Shown here: positions 36,900 through 47,400 of the stretch, piece by piece
Position numbering within the stretch: the first letter of the stretch is position 1
Layout of the letters: each line of letters opens with the position of its first letter
Source: Rebecca billardiae RCC1528
Lineage: Eukaryota; Haptophyta
DNA: 64,000 nt
NCBI GenBank assembly: GCA_965240325.2
Contig: OZ251228.1
Span: 1,054,001-1,118,000, forward strand
Direction of reading: 5' to 3'
Position numbers and translations under genes: made by a program
Notes under the pieces: model-generated
The model's database searches: none
What the model saw: only the letters and a program-made list of their open reading frames with translations
What the model was told of the DNA's origin: nothing

Positions 36900-39176
36900 T
36901 TCGAACGTATCAGAGTAGACGGATGTCATCAGGATGATTGATGCGGCATCCGGCACTGTTACTATATAGTAGGTGGGTCCCTCCCAACTGGGGCGATATT
37001 CTGGCGCACTCAGAATGGCGTCCTAGATTTCGTCTCTCACCCAGAATCGACGCTATAAATGCGTCCCATCGGGGCGGAGCAAAAGTTTCGACCTCAAATC
37101 CTACTCCGCGTGCCGTCGCGCGGCCGAGCGCGCGCGCGCCGCGCCATTAGTGTCACATAGAGATTTTGCGAAGCGTTACTTGATGGTTATGGTGGCTAGA
37201 TGGCGACATGCGATCGAAATGACTTATTGGCAACCGTCGACACCCGACCGAACCATTTTATGAAGCAAAGAGTGGGGCTCTATGCTGTGCGCGGATACCT
37301 CCAACAAACTACAGCAAGATCGAGCAGATTACCCACTTTGTATATAGCCAATTACCCGTATATATAACGACGGTTACCCACTTTATATTGACCATGGATG
37401 TGGCTCACTATATATTCAAATTCGTTCCGATATGTGGGTACGTTTGTTGGGTCATCGAATAGGCGCCGAGCGACGCGGACACAGGCAAACCGGGCCGCAA
37501 CGGGACTGCCTGCGAGTGGCAGTGTTTGTGGCGGGCTGCGTGCCGAGGCACGCATCATCGCCCGCCACCGAGCATGTCACCGTCGTCACACGGGAGCCCT
37601 CCGCCGTCGAGGCTGGACTATCACTTATCAGCCAACGCCACCGCCGGAGCTTGCCGCGCTCGGCGGCTTCCGTGCTCATACTCAGCGTGTCACCGGTCGT
37701 CGTATGCCCACCCGCGTGAGGCCGCCACCAGTCCACGACTACCGCAGCTGCAGCCCATGCCGTGGACGATACCTCCTACAATCTTCTTGCCAGGCAGCAA
37801 TACGATAGGTTCACCGACGCTGCTGCTAGGCTGAGAGCACTCAGCCAGTTGGCCGGCGAGACGTCAGATGGTTGAGCTGCTGGCCTAGCCATCACGTTGC
37901 GGCTTCCGCTCGCTCAAGTACACCCAACGTGACGACGAGAACGTGCCGGGCAATCATCAGACATGCGTCTGAGGGGTCTACCACGCCTAGCCGTAGATTT
38001 GCTGAGTACGAGTCTTCGCAGATAACAAGCGGAACGAGTGGGACCACCCGATGGCAGGAGCAACAGCGTGGGGTGGCACCCGCGCCTGTCAACGCGACCG
38101 AGTTCTGTCAAGAATGGACCCATATCCTGCGACCACGCTCGAGCACCGCATATTATGCCCACACTCAGCATAGGGAAGGATCGCTGAGCGCCTGCTGCCG
38201 CTGTCAAAGGCCCTGCTGATCTTCCTGGCGCTTGATCGTGCACACGGATGGCAAGTCAGCGTGCTCGATGCACATCGCGGCGGCTTCTTAGCATCCCAAG
38301 TCCTCAGTGCACCCATCCCAGGCCTGCTGGTCGATGATTGGTACCAACCCCCACCAAACACGCCCTCTCGGAAGTCGCCAATCGCTCACATGGCTCCCCG
38401 AGAGCCCGGGGCTGGCTGTCGTGCGTTCTCACGAGCAGCTTGCGCGCAGCCCAATTGTCACCTTCACGGTGCGTAGAGCTGCTCAAGATGGCGGGAGCGT
38501 CAAGAGTATGCACATGCCTGATGGTGACCCATGCCTCCCGTCGCCTGACCCGCTTGTAGCGAAAAGTGACCCTGCTCGAAGGCACGGGTCGAACACCTGC
38601 CGATCGATTCAAGTTGTCTGTACGCGTCTAGCCGGGCGAGAGTCAAACATGCCGGCCCGTGCCAGGCGGGGGATGTGTGACCACGGATCCCATCCGTGAG
38701 CACGCGCAAAGCGCTGGAGCGCGCGATAGGTGTTGGCAGTAGTCTACCCGACACACGGCGGCTCGGTCGCGCTGGAGAGGCGCTCCGACATCGTCGGGAG
38801 CGTTCAGATCGGGTCTCGGCCGGCGGCCCGGCGATTTTCCCGAGCCGCGCCCCGCGCGAAAAGAAATCCGGCCATAAAACCCGGTAAATGTTTAAAAGAC
38901 CGCTGGAAAATCGCCAGGGACCCACCTATATATAGCTTACCGGATTAGGATGACGCTGATTATGAATATGATGCGATTTATCTTATGGCGCACGCCCCCC
39001 CTGTAAAAGGTCTGACTCTGAGCGTGAGCGAAAGCCGGGGGGGCGGCGCACGTGCTGGCCGCAAAATATCAAAAAGTGGATGCGCGCAGGATTTTGGGGT
39101 TTTTTGTAGGCGCGGATTTAGGTGTGAAAAGCGCACTGCCGTTTGAGACCATATCGCTGCCAATGATGAATGATTA
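36900..39176. other. Intergenic region without a supported gene
   Basis: About 2.3 kb of mixed composition. It has short direct repeats of TTACCCACTTT near 37,329 and 37,373 and several TATA-like tracts (37,340-37,400 and 38,925-38,940). Open frames of 60-140 codons occur on both strands, but none shows a family motif or consistent splice structure. Old mobile-element sequence is possible but not demonstrable. Confidence 0.55.
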
Positions 39177-40001
39177 GGGTGTGGGGGCAACACGGCAAAG
39201 TCCGCGCTAACGTTAGAGAAATTTTAGATAGGCGGGATCCGGCCCTATTTGAGCTCTAACGTGGGCCTCGCTCCGGAGGGCCCAGGTCGCGCTTACGAGG
39301 CCGGGGAATCTGGCTCTGTAAGGGCTCGCCGTAACGTTAGCTCCCCTAAGTGGGAGATCGCGTCGCCGCGACCTTTGATTCGCGCCGCGGCGCCGCAAAG
39401 GGCGCACGAGGACAGCTCGGCTCGCTGGCGCAGCGCCGCACGGAGGCGCGCGCGCGCAGCTCGCGAGTGCGCGCGCGCGCGTTCTCGCGCGTTCCGCGTT
39501 CGTCGCACGAGAAGAAGTCTTCGCGTTCGCGGCGCCTTCGTGCGACCAGAAGCCGACGTGGCCTACGTCGTGCGCTCTTGCGTGCGTGCCGGTGTGCCCG
39601 GCAAGCGTTGCGTGCGCGCCGTGCGCTCGCCGCGCTGGTGCACTCCTTGGAGAGCGCGCGGTTGGCGGGTCGCGCGAGCAGGGTGCCGTGCGTAGCGCTG
39701 CGAACGACTGGAGCTACCGCGGTCCGCACCCCTGCACGTCAATGAAAGCGCCAAGGTGGCTGAGCGAGCGCTGGCCCTCGCACGCGGTGGCGATGGTTCT
39801 TCTGGGCACCCTCGCCGCGTTTTGAATGCCGAGATTCAAATCTCTATAACGTAACAAAAGCGACCGTGCCCCCAGTCCCCACCCTCATCCACGCTTTCCT
39901 TGGTAGGCTTCCGGCGGCTTCCGCTTACGTTTTCATATTCACCGGACAAATATAGATCCTAACGTTATTAGCGCGGACTTTGCCGTGTTGCCCCCACACC
40001 C
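39177..40001. mobile_element. 825-bp non-autonomous DNA transposon-like element with terminal inverted repeats
   Basis: The left end (39,177-39,215) and the right end (39,959-40,001) are inverted copies of about 39-43 bases. They are nearly identical except for a three-base insertion (AAT) in the right copy, beside the AACGTTA motif. The ends start GGGTGTGGGG and finish CCCCACACCC, and each is flanked by TA, so a TA target duplication typical of Tc1/mariner-like elements is possible. The interior is GC-rich and encodes no transposase that I recognise, so the element would depend on an enzyme from elsewhere. Confidence 0.7.
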
Positions 40002-40427
40002 TATTGGCTAATAGCCTGATTGCGTTTGTTATAATTGTTTATTGTTTGTATCTCGCCTGCCTGAGAGCTCTGTGTGCGTCTCTTATTCTTAGTAAACTCA
40101 GTACTGCCCCGCCTTATAACTTTATAATAGCCTTAGGATGATAGTAAGTATTAGAATAATATTAAATCGAAATCAAATAGGACAAAAGTCTGAGGGTGGT
40201 GTGAGTCGCTGTAACTAATAATGAAGCCTGCCTTGAAGGGCGCGGACGAGTCGGAGTCGTTCAAGGACAAGAAGTCTTCAGTCAAGAAGTAGTCCGGATT
40301 CGATTCGTCGTCTCCGCTGCCACCCTCGTCGCAGCCTCATCGCCGATCGCGCCTTGGTACCGCTCCAGCTCCTGTGCGCGCGCCGCTCCAGGTGTAGTCG
40401 CCGCGCATCAGGCACAGAGTTTCATCG
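40002..40427. other. Intergenic segment with a dispersed repeat
   Basis: AT-rich sequence between the inverted-repeat element and the cyclin gene. It includes a 49-base segment (40,050-40,098) shared with 52,336-52,380. A 23-codon frame at 40,221-40,292, rich in Lys and Ser near its end, has no supporting evidence as a gene. Confidence 0.5.
40050..40098 (+). repeat. Dispersed repeat, copy A (copy B at 52,336-52,380)
   Basis: The segment begins ATCTCGCCTGCCTGAG and ends TTCTTAGTAAACT. It recurs 12.3 kb away with one four-base gap and otherwise identical bases. Copy B sits inside damaged copia reverse-transcriptase sequence, so the repeat may belong to a retroelement or to another element nested in it. 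Confidence 0.75.
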
Positions 40428-41864
40428 TCAGAGCTCGACCGTCGGCACGTGCGCGACCGCCCCGTACTTGTCCTGCGAGTACTTCTTGCGCACAGCGGAG
40501 AGGCTGTTCTTCGGCGCCGCCTTCGCGATCGCGTTCATGTCCTTCATGCATGGCAGCAGCGTCGCCTCCGGATAGCACGTGTGCGTCTGCATGGCTGACG
40601 ACTGCGCGGAAAAGCCGGGCACGCGTGGTGCACAACGCGCGAGTGAGTCGGGTGCTGGGTCGACCGCGGCGCGAGCTTTCGCGGTGCGGGCAGCGCGCAG
40701 CACGCACCCAACTTCCTTGCCGCAGCATCTTTTGCGCGAGGCACACCGCCGACGCCGCGATCACCGACGGCAGGTACTTCAGCATGCGGTACTCCTGCAG
40801 CGTGAGCTCAACGAGGTAGGTGCACAGCCGCTCCTCCCTGCCCTCGTCGTGGTGCAGGAAGCCAGCCACCTTGACAAAGCGCTTCAGGAACGCAAACGCT
40901 GATGGCGCCGTCACGTTGAAGTTGAGCATGCCCAGCATGTTCGCCTCCATCTTGAGGATCTCCTCGCGCGAGTAGGCCTTATCCGAGATGTAGACGAAGT
41001 CGCGCACCTCGGGCGCGTAGATCTCTTCGTACTTTGAGGCGATGAACATGGCGGTGACGCCGACGAGCTGCAGCTTGTTGCGCTGGATGCTCTTCTTGGA
41101 GAGGAAGCGGTCGATCAGGTTGACGGTCACGTACATCGTCTCGGGGACGAGCTTGAACTTGAGGTGCACCTCGATGAGCCAGTCGATGAGAATTGCGCGC
41201 ATCTTCTCGTTCACGTCTGCCTGCTGCGCCATGTACGTCGGTGGCGCCAGATATTTGCTCTGCACAGCACATAGCAGCCAGGGGCGGCGAGCGAGCGCGG
41301 CGCGTGTCACAACCGCGCAGCGTTGGGCTGCACTGCACACGCCCATGGTGCGCATGGGTGCGGGGGCCTGAGCGGTGCGCCACACCTCAGTCTCACGGAG
41401 CACCCGCATGATGTCCTTGATGTACGGCACGGCGTACTGCGCGTTGCCCGCATCCGCGAGGTCGATCGGATCTGGCGCCTCGCCCGCAAACGCGCTCTCG
41501 CCCAGCTTCACGCCGCGCATGGTCGAGTCGATGTGCGCGAGCTTGGGGTTGAGCCCGCCGAGCGTCTTGCCCCCCTCGGCTCCCGCTAGGCTCTTCTGCG
41601 AGCCGAGAAAACCTCCCATCTTCTGCTTGCCCCCCCAGCCACATGCGAGATGTGCGCGTGTGCGCGACGCGCGCAGTGGACACATGTCAGCCCGCGGCGC
41701 GCGCATCGCTCCACGGTGGCACGCAAGGGCTCGCAGTGTGCCGGAGGGCGCGCGCTGCAACGCACCGATCCTCGCTTTGTCCCCTGCGCATCGCTCGCGC
41801 CCGTCCTATTCGAGATGTCGCCGAGCGCGCGGCGCGTCACAGGTGGACCTCCAAAGGATGTCAT
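40428..41864 (-). CDS. CCNB: B-type mitotic cyclin
   Basis: Predicted 353 aa in four exons: 41864-41766, 41622-41386, 41259-40708 and 40601-40428. Introns are 143, 126 and 106 bases, all phase 0, with GTGCGT, GTGTGG and GTGCGT donors. Exon 1 carries a destruction box, RRALGDISN (about residues 11-19), the APC/C degron of B-type cyclins. Exon 3 holds the cyclin box, with MRAILIDWLIEVH and the following helices (IDRFLSKK, FIASKYEEIYAPEV), which bind and activate CDK1-type kinases. The final exon ends with the family's typical C-terminal run (AVRKKYSQDKYGAV). The last exon lies in a different frame from exon 3 in the genomic sequence and joins it only after splicing at TGG|GTGCGT. Length is somewhat short for cyclin B, mainly because of a compact N-terminus. 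Confidence 0.92.
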
Positions 41865-42270
41865 TGCGTGAGATGCGAGGAGGCCGTTGAGGAGGACTGT
41901 ACTGCGTGGGCGTGGGACGCGGGGGCGAGGGAGAGCGTGGATGGCCACAGCAGATGAGCTCACCGCATTGCCACGCAAGGGGTGCGCTGGCGTCGTTCAC
42001 AGGTGCGTGTCCGCGGGCGTGGCCGTCGCGCCGCGCACGCACCACACGCCCGAGATGGAGCTCGTCAAGTTGGTGTTCGAAGGCCAACAAACGTTTCAGT
42101 TTGCCACGCCCGAGAGCCCGTTTCATCATCGCACTTATTCGTCAAAGTTCACTAGCTATATTATTCTAGTTCAGACTTTGAGCGGGTAAATCCACGGCCC
42201 AGCAGCTGCCCCGGACGCGCTGCCCAGGCCGGACTCTGCGCGACACCTTCAGCCCACCCGCACGGCGAAA
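41865..42270. promoter_or_regulatory. Putative bidirectional promoter, cyclin B / bL27m
   Basis: A 406-base gap between divergent start codons. A TATATTATT tract lies near 42,157, closer to the ribosomal protein start. Shared control of a cell-cycle gene and a mitochondrial ribosomal gene is an inference from position only. Confidence 0.4.
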
Positions 42271-42660
42271 ATGATGGCGCTACGCGGCGCGCTGTGGCGT
42301 GCGCTGTGCAACCCCACTGCGTCTCTCGTCGGGCCGATCCGGCATGCGACAAAAGCGGCGGCGGGCGCGTCGAAAAACGGCCGGGATTCAAACGCCAAGT
42401 ACCTCGGCACCAAGCTCTTCGGTGGGCAGGTGTGCAAAGCGGGCAGCGTCATCGTCAGGCAGCGAGGCTTCCGGATTCATGCGGGCGAGCGTGTCGGCGC
42501 AGGACGCGATCACACACTTTTTGCACTCGTGCCGGGCTATGTCCACTTCTCCTACGACAACCGCAAGAAACGAAAGTTCGCCCATGTCTTCCCCACGCGC
42601 GAGAACCCACTGAAACGGCCTCCACGTGTGCGCACGGCGGCGCCATGGGGATCAGAGTGA
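42271..42660 (+). CDS. MRPL27: Mitochondrial large-subunit ribosomal protein bL27m
   Basis: Predicted 129 aa, intronless. A basic N-terminus with few acidic residues (about residues 1-28) resembles an organelle-targeting peptide. The mature part has the bL27 signature: [19 protein letters not shown], then [34 protein letters not shown] and a final beta-strand region (GYVHFSYDN). bL27 sits near the peptidyl-transferase centre of bacterial-type ribosomes. The 26-29 residue presequence and nuclear setting suggest mitochondria, although a plastid protein cannot be fully excluded. Two adjacent ATG codons (42,271 and 42,274) could serve as start. Confidence 0.9.
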   Translation: MMALRGALWRALCNPTASLVGPIRHATKAAAGASKNGRDSNAKYLGTKLFGGQVCKAGSVIVRQRGFRIHAGERVGAGRDHTLFALVPGYVHFSYDNRKKRKFAHVFPTRENPLKRPPRVRTAAPWGSE

Positions 42661-43294
42661 TGGCGGCAGCCTCCAGGCTGGCACGGAGCCCTCGAGATTC
42701 CCGCCTTCTTCCCTCGCGGACAAGATAATGGCCGCATCGGTGGTACTCGCCGAAAGTTGATGCCTGGATTCGCGCCCTGCGAACACTACGGAACAGCAGC
42801 ACGCCAGAGCAGTCCCGTAACGGAGCCCGCGAGTAATCAGTAAATCATGCGAGGCTGTGACTGATTACGGTGATTCTGTACTAGCTAAGCATAGCTCAGC
42901 TCCCTGTGAGTCGGCCTGTGAGTCGGTGACCGTGACGACTGACGGGTACGGGGCGGCGCCGCCCGATGATCCGCCTGAGCATGCATCACAGTCTAAATTA
43001 GAATAATTATAAGTTATATATATATATATATATAAATAAGGCGGCGAACTACTCGGCGCGCTGTCCGACGGGCACTGCTCGGTGAGACTGAGACTGATAG
43101 TGATAGTGTCTGATTGCGGGCAGATTACTGCTCATTTACTGATGAATACTGTCGTGAGACGAGTGTCCACGCCAGCGGCTCAGTCAGCCTGCTCATATTA
43201 GTGATATTGACTCATCGGATGATCATCGCGGCGCCCATCCGATCGCCATCGGTAGCTACTATGACTAGTCATAATCCGCGTCAAGTGTGGCCGC
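42661..43294. other. Convergent intergenic region with AT microsatellite
   Basis: Separates the converging ends of the bL27m and exportin-T genes. It holds an (AT)n tract at about 43,014-43,034 and a short repeated TGTGAGTCGG near 42,905 and 42,918. No gene is supported. Confidence 0.6.
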
Positions 43295-45073
43295 CTACTG
43301 CCGCTGCCGGGATGCCTGGTAATTCGCGGCAAACTCGCGCAGGAAGTCGCGGAAGCCGACCGGGCGCTGCTGGGTGGGGAGCGTGCTGCCCGGCGCGCTT
43401 GTCACGTGCTGCACATAGGTGGCGACCAGCTCGGGCGCGCACCCAAGTGCGGGCAGCGCTGAGTCGGCCAGGAAGGCGGTGTACTGGCTGCCAAGCGCCG
43501 TGTACAGCGCCTGCTGCCCGCTCGCGAGCGCCTCGATGAGCTGCAGGCACGATGCGTCCTTGAGGTTGAGGTACGGGTGCAGCAGTGCCTGCACGTACGC
43601 AGGCGCCACCTGCCCCAGCGCATACGCGTCGAAGCCCGGGATGGGCGTGTGCGCGTCCGCGCCATCGTCGTCCGCGCGCGCGGCTGAGCCGTTGGTCGGC
43701 CCTGTCGCCCACAGCTCCACGAGCTTGTGCAGCGCTGCCACGGCCTGCCGCTGGATCTGCGGGTCGGGCGCATCGACGCAGCCCTGCAGCACGCGCCGCG
43801 CCGCGCGCGGAGGGCGGACGCCGAGGCACTTGCGCGTGAGAGTCGCACGTGGGCACGACAGGGCACCAGCGCGCGCACGCCGCGCCGACCGATCGAAGGG
43901 CCGCGCGCAGGGCCGCACCTTGACGAGCACGCCGAGGAGCGTGTCCATCGAGCCGCGATTGCTCGGCGCGACAAGCGCCGCCGCGAGCCCGTTGTGCACG
44001 AGGCCGTGCACAAACGAGTGGTAGTAGCGCAGCAGCAGCACGCGCTCGCGCTCCTCCTCCGAGAGGGGCGTGCCCGTCGGCAGCGCGCCCGGCAGCGGCG
44101 CGCCGATCGAGTCGAGCAGACGCGCGGAGATCTGCGCGCGGGTGCGACGGGCGGCGCGGGGAGAGGGCGCGTGAGCGTGGGCGCGTCAGCGGGCCCAAAG
44201 GAGCGGCGCACGCGCACAGCGGTGCAGGCGCGCAGCGGCCGGCCGACAGGCAGGCGCTCGAGCAGAGCGCGCACGTGAGGCAGCAGCTCGACCATCTGCT
44301 CGTGGCAGCGCGCCTTGAACTTGGTGACGAGCTGGTTGACGAGCGTGACGACCTCGTGCAGCTCGGCGCCGTCCGTGCCCTGCAGCAGCCCGGGCACGGC
44401 CGCGCGCGCAAACGGGAGCACGCGCGCGCCGAGGCACTCGACCATGCGGTGCAGCAGCATCAGCACGCGCCCGCGCAGCTCGGCGGCGCGCGGCAGGACG
44501 GCCGCCGTCTGCAGCGCCGCCTCGAGCGCCGCCTCGAAGACGTGCGCGACTGGCTGCGCGTGTGCGTGCGAGAAGCCCTTCGAGAGCGTGCCCAGAGCGC
44601 CCACAATGTGCGCCGAGCGGCACACGCGCGCGGCGGCGGCCGACGCGGCCGCCTCGTCCTCGCCGCCGCCCCCTGCGCCGCCGGCCGCCGGCTGCGGCTG
44701 CGCCGCCTGCCCGTCCGCGCTCAGCTGCTCGGCGCGCACGAGCGAGAGCGCCTGCGAGAGCGGCTGCAGCAGCAGCAGCAGCAGGCGCGCTGACACGTCG
44801 GCTGGCGCCAAGCCACCGCCGAGCAGCACGCCCGCCGTCTCAAACAAGTGCATCTGCTCGGCCGCACTCACGCGCAGGCCGCCCTCGCCCTCCGCCGCGC
44901 TCCCGTTCGGTGCCGGGCCGCCGAGCTCCGCGGCCGTGGCTGCGCTGAGCTGCTGCTGCGAGGCCTCGTCCTGCAGCGGCTCGGCGAGCATCGGCGCCTG
45001 CATCGACAGCAGGATCGTCTCGACGTACGGCTGCAGCGCCTGGCGCGCGCTGCCGGATGCGACGCTCGAGTCG

Positions 45074-45115
<42 letters not shown>

Positions 45116-47037
45116 CCGCCCGTGCCCGGTCCGCCGCCGGCGCCGCTGGCCGCGCCGCTCGGCGCGGGCGGCGCCATGCTCTGATGCATCGCCTTGACGA
45201 AGCGCAGCAGCAGGTAGCACACCCGCCCGCGCACCTCCGCGTCGGCGTTGCCCAGCCCGCGCGCGTCGCACAGCGCCTGCAGCGCGGGCCCCACAAACTG
45301 CGGGCGCGAGGTGAAGAAGCGCACGTACCGCACGAGCAGCTCGAAGTAGAGCGTCTGCACCGCGCGGTGCGGGTACGCGGAGAGCGTCGAGGCGCACACG
45401 GCGACGAGCATCCGCGTGAAGTGCGAGTCGTCCATGCGGAACGCCGCCTCGGGCAGCCCCTCGCCCAGCTGGTACAGCAGGAAGAGCGCGCACTCGGCGT
45501 GGGCAAACGGCACGTCCGCGCACCCCTTCACGACGCCCTGCACGAGCTCGCACGTCAGCTCGAGCGTGCGCTCGCGGTCGACGCGCGCGGCGGCCTTGAA
45601 GAGCGTGGCGAGGTCGCGGCGGTACGCGTGGAACTCCTCCTCCGGCTCGTCCGGCTCGTCGAAGCTGTACTCCGGCGGGTAGCACATGCGGCGCGTGAGC
45701 GCGAGCAGCAGCTGGCCGAGCGTGTTGGCGTGCGCGCCGAGCGCCTGCGCCGACAGGTTGGCGCGGCGCAGCCGGCCGAGGTACGCGTTGAGGAAGGGCA
45801 CGGCGACGTGCGAGGTCTCCTGCTCGTCCGAGCCGAAGCACGCGAGCGCGAGCGGCAGCGCCTCCTGCAGCGCGCTGTACGCGTCCGCGGCCTGCTGCGA
45901 GTCGGACGGCAGCTTGTCCCAGCACTCGAGCAGCTCGTCGCACAGCGTCGACACGAGCGTCGCCAGCGCGAGCGACGGGCGCGCGGCGCCGCCACGGCCA
46001 TCGGCGGCGTCGAGGTAGGCGGCGAGCGTCGGCGTCAGCCGCAGCGCGCGCAGGTGCGCCAGCTTCGGCGCCGGCTCCATCCCCTTGAGCACGAGCTCGC
46101 ACAGCACGCCGCACGCCTCCGCGTGCAGCCCCTCGCGCGGCACAAAGCCGAGCAGCATCGGCAGCAGCCGCTCGTTCGCCACGAGCGCGATGTCGATCCA
46201 CGGCACGTACAGCCGCAGCGCGTAGAGCGTCTGCGTGGCGAGCTCGACGTGCGTCCCCGCCGTCGCGGTGCGCATCAGGATGGCGTACCACGCCTCGACG
46301 ATGTGCGCCATGCACTCGGCGCGCATCGTGTCCTTGATGCGCGTGCTGATGGGCAGACGCTCGGGCGTGCGCGCGCCCGATTCGGCCGAGAGGACCTCGT
46401 CGTGCAGCGTGGTGAGCACGCGCAGGAACATGTCCACGGCCACGCCGCCCTGGTTCAGGTAGTTCAGCAGCGACGCGAAGAAGCCGCGCCACCGCTCGGG
46501 GTAGTCCACCTCGACCATCGCGATCAGCAGCTGCGCGAGCTTGTTCTGCGCGCGCGCGGGTGGGCGCGCTCGCGGGCGAGCGCGGCGGGCGTCAGGCGTG
46601 GAGCGCGCGGAGCCCACGCACGGGAAGAGCGCGCAGCGGCGCGTGCAGCGCAGCCAGGCGAGCACACTGCGCCGCACGCCGCGCCGCGTGTCGCTCGGGG
46701 CGAGCGCTCGCGCGCGCACCTTGATGAACGGCGGCTCACTCGCAGACACGCGCTCCAGCCACGCGAAGACGGCGGCCTGCAGGCGGTTCACGTCCTCGGC
46801 GACGAATCGCGCGTACTGGCCCTGGTGCACCACCTCGCACAGCGCCTGCAGGCACCAGAACTGCACCTCGACGTGCTGCGTGTGCAGCAGCCCGTCCAGG
46901 CAGAAACGCCACCCGCCGTCCGCCTGCTTGAGCTGGGTGAGCGAGGTGAAGGCGGCGTGACGGTAGCTCGCGTCGATCGACTGGTTGAACGAGGCGAGCA
47001 CAGCCTGCTCGAACTGCTCGCGCGTGGCCTCGTCCAT
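43295..47037 (-). CDS. XPOT: Exportin-T (tRNA nuclear export receptor)
   Basis: Predicted 1,105 aa in four exons: 47037-46720, 46545-44248, 44131-43919 and 43783-43295. Introns are 174, 116 and 135 bases, all phase 0. The protein is a HEAT-repeat karyopherin. It matches exportin-T through the N-terminal Ran-binding region (FWCLQALCEVV), the block RNKLAQLLIAMVEVDYPERW after the first intron, then TRIKDTMRAECMAHIVEAWY and YVPWIDIALVANERLLPMLL. The C-terminus matches with LHKLVELW and a terminal FRDFLREF. Exportin-T carries mature tRNAs out of the nucleus with Ran-GTP. A low-complexity Gly/Ala/Pro insert, including 11 consecutive Gly, sits mid-protein (45,060-45,180). The 116-base intron changes genomic frame, so the last exons are read correctly only after splicing. 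Confidence 0.92.
45075..45120. repeat. GCC trinucleotide run in exportin-T
   Basis: An almost uninterrupted run of CGC/GCC triplets encodes the poly-Gly segment on the minus strand. Such runs vary in length by slippage, so alleles may differ here. Confidence 0.85.
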
Positions 47038-47400
47038 GGACTCCTACCTCCACCGCCACTGCGCATGCGCGTCACGCAGCCATGCTCCTCCGCCCTCGCC
47101 GTCCGCTCTGCAGCTCGCGGAGTCCGGGGAGCACGCAAGCCGGCAACTCTCAACTCGGCAAGCTGAAAGCGACTGGGCAGCCGGCCGCCCAGGCTGCTCA
47201 CCAGCAACTCGACACAAGGCAGGTGCGGAGAGGCGAGTCCGAGGCGCTCTTCGAGCCGTGCGCGAGGCGTGCGAACGCGCCCGCCCGAGCGTCGGCGCGC
47301 CCCCCGGAGGGGTTTCGAGCGCAGGGCCGCGCGCTGCCGTCACAACCGCGGCCGACAACGGCAGCTTCGCCCGCCGCCACTGCTCACGAGTCAGGCGCGC
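47038..47400. promoter_or_regulatory. Putative bidirectional promoter, exportin-T / MINDY-4
   Basis: A 363-base GC-rich gap between divergent start codons. No TATA box is visible. Function inferred from position. Confidence 0.45.

Noticed and set aside
38220-38480. Weak likeness to copia RT (AHGWQVSVLDAHRGGFLA) on the plus strand
   Set aside because: Only one short stretch fits; flanking residues do not align, so chance is as likely.
38580-38700. Possible tRNA-like arm GGGTCGAACACC
   Set aside because: No cloverleaf could be drawn around it on either strand.
40221-40292. 23-codon Lys-rich ORF after the dispersed repeat
   Set aside because: Too short, no similarity, no expression evidence.
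43281-44411. 376-codon minus-strand ORF overlapping the end of exportin-T
   Set aside because: Wrong frame for the family; the spliced frame gives the expected C-terminus.
44848-47166. 772-codon plus-strand ORF opposite exportin-T
   Set aside because: Mirror frame of a GC-rich coding region; the minus strand has clear exportin-T similarity.
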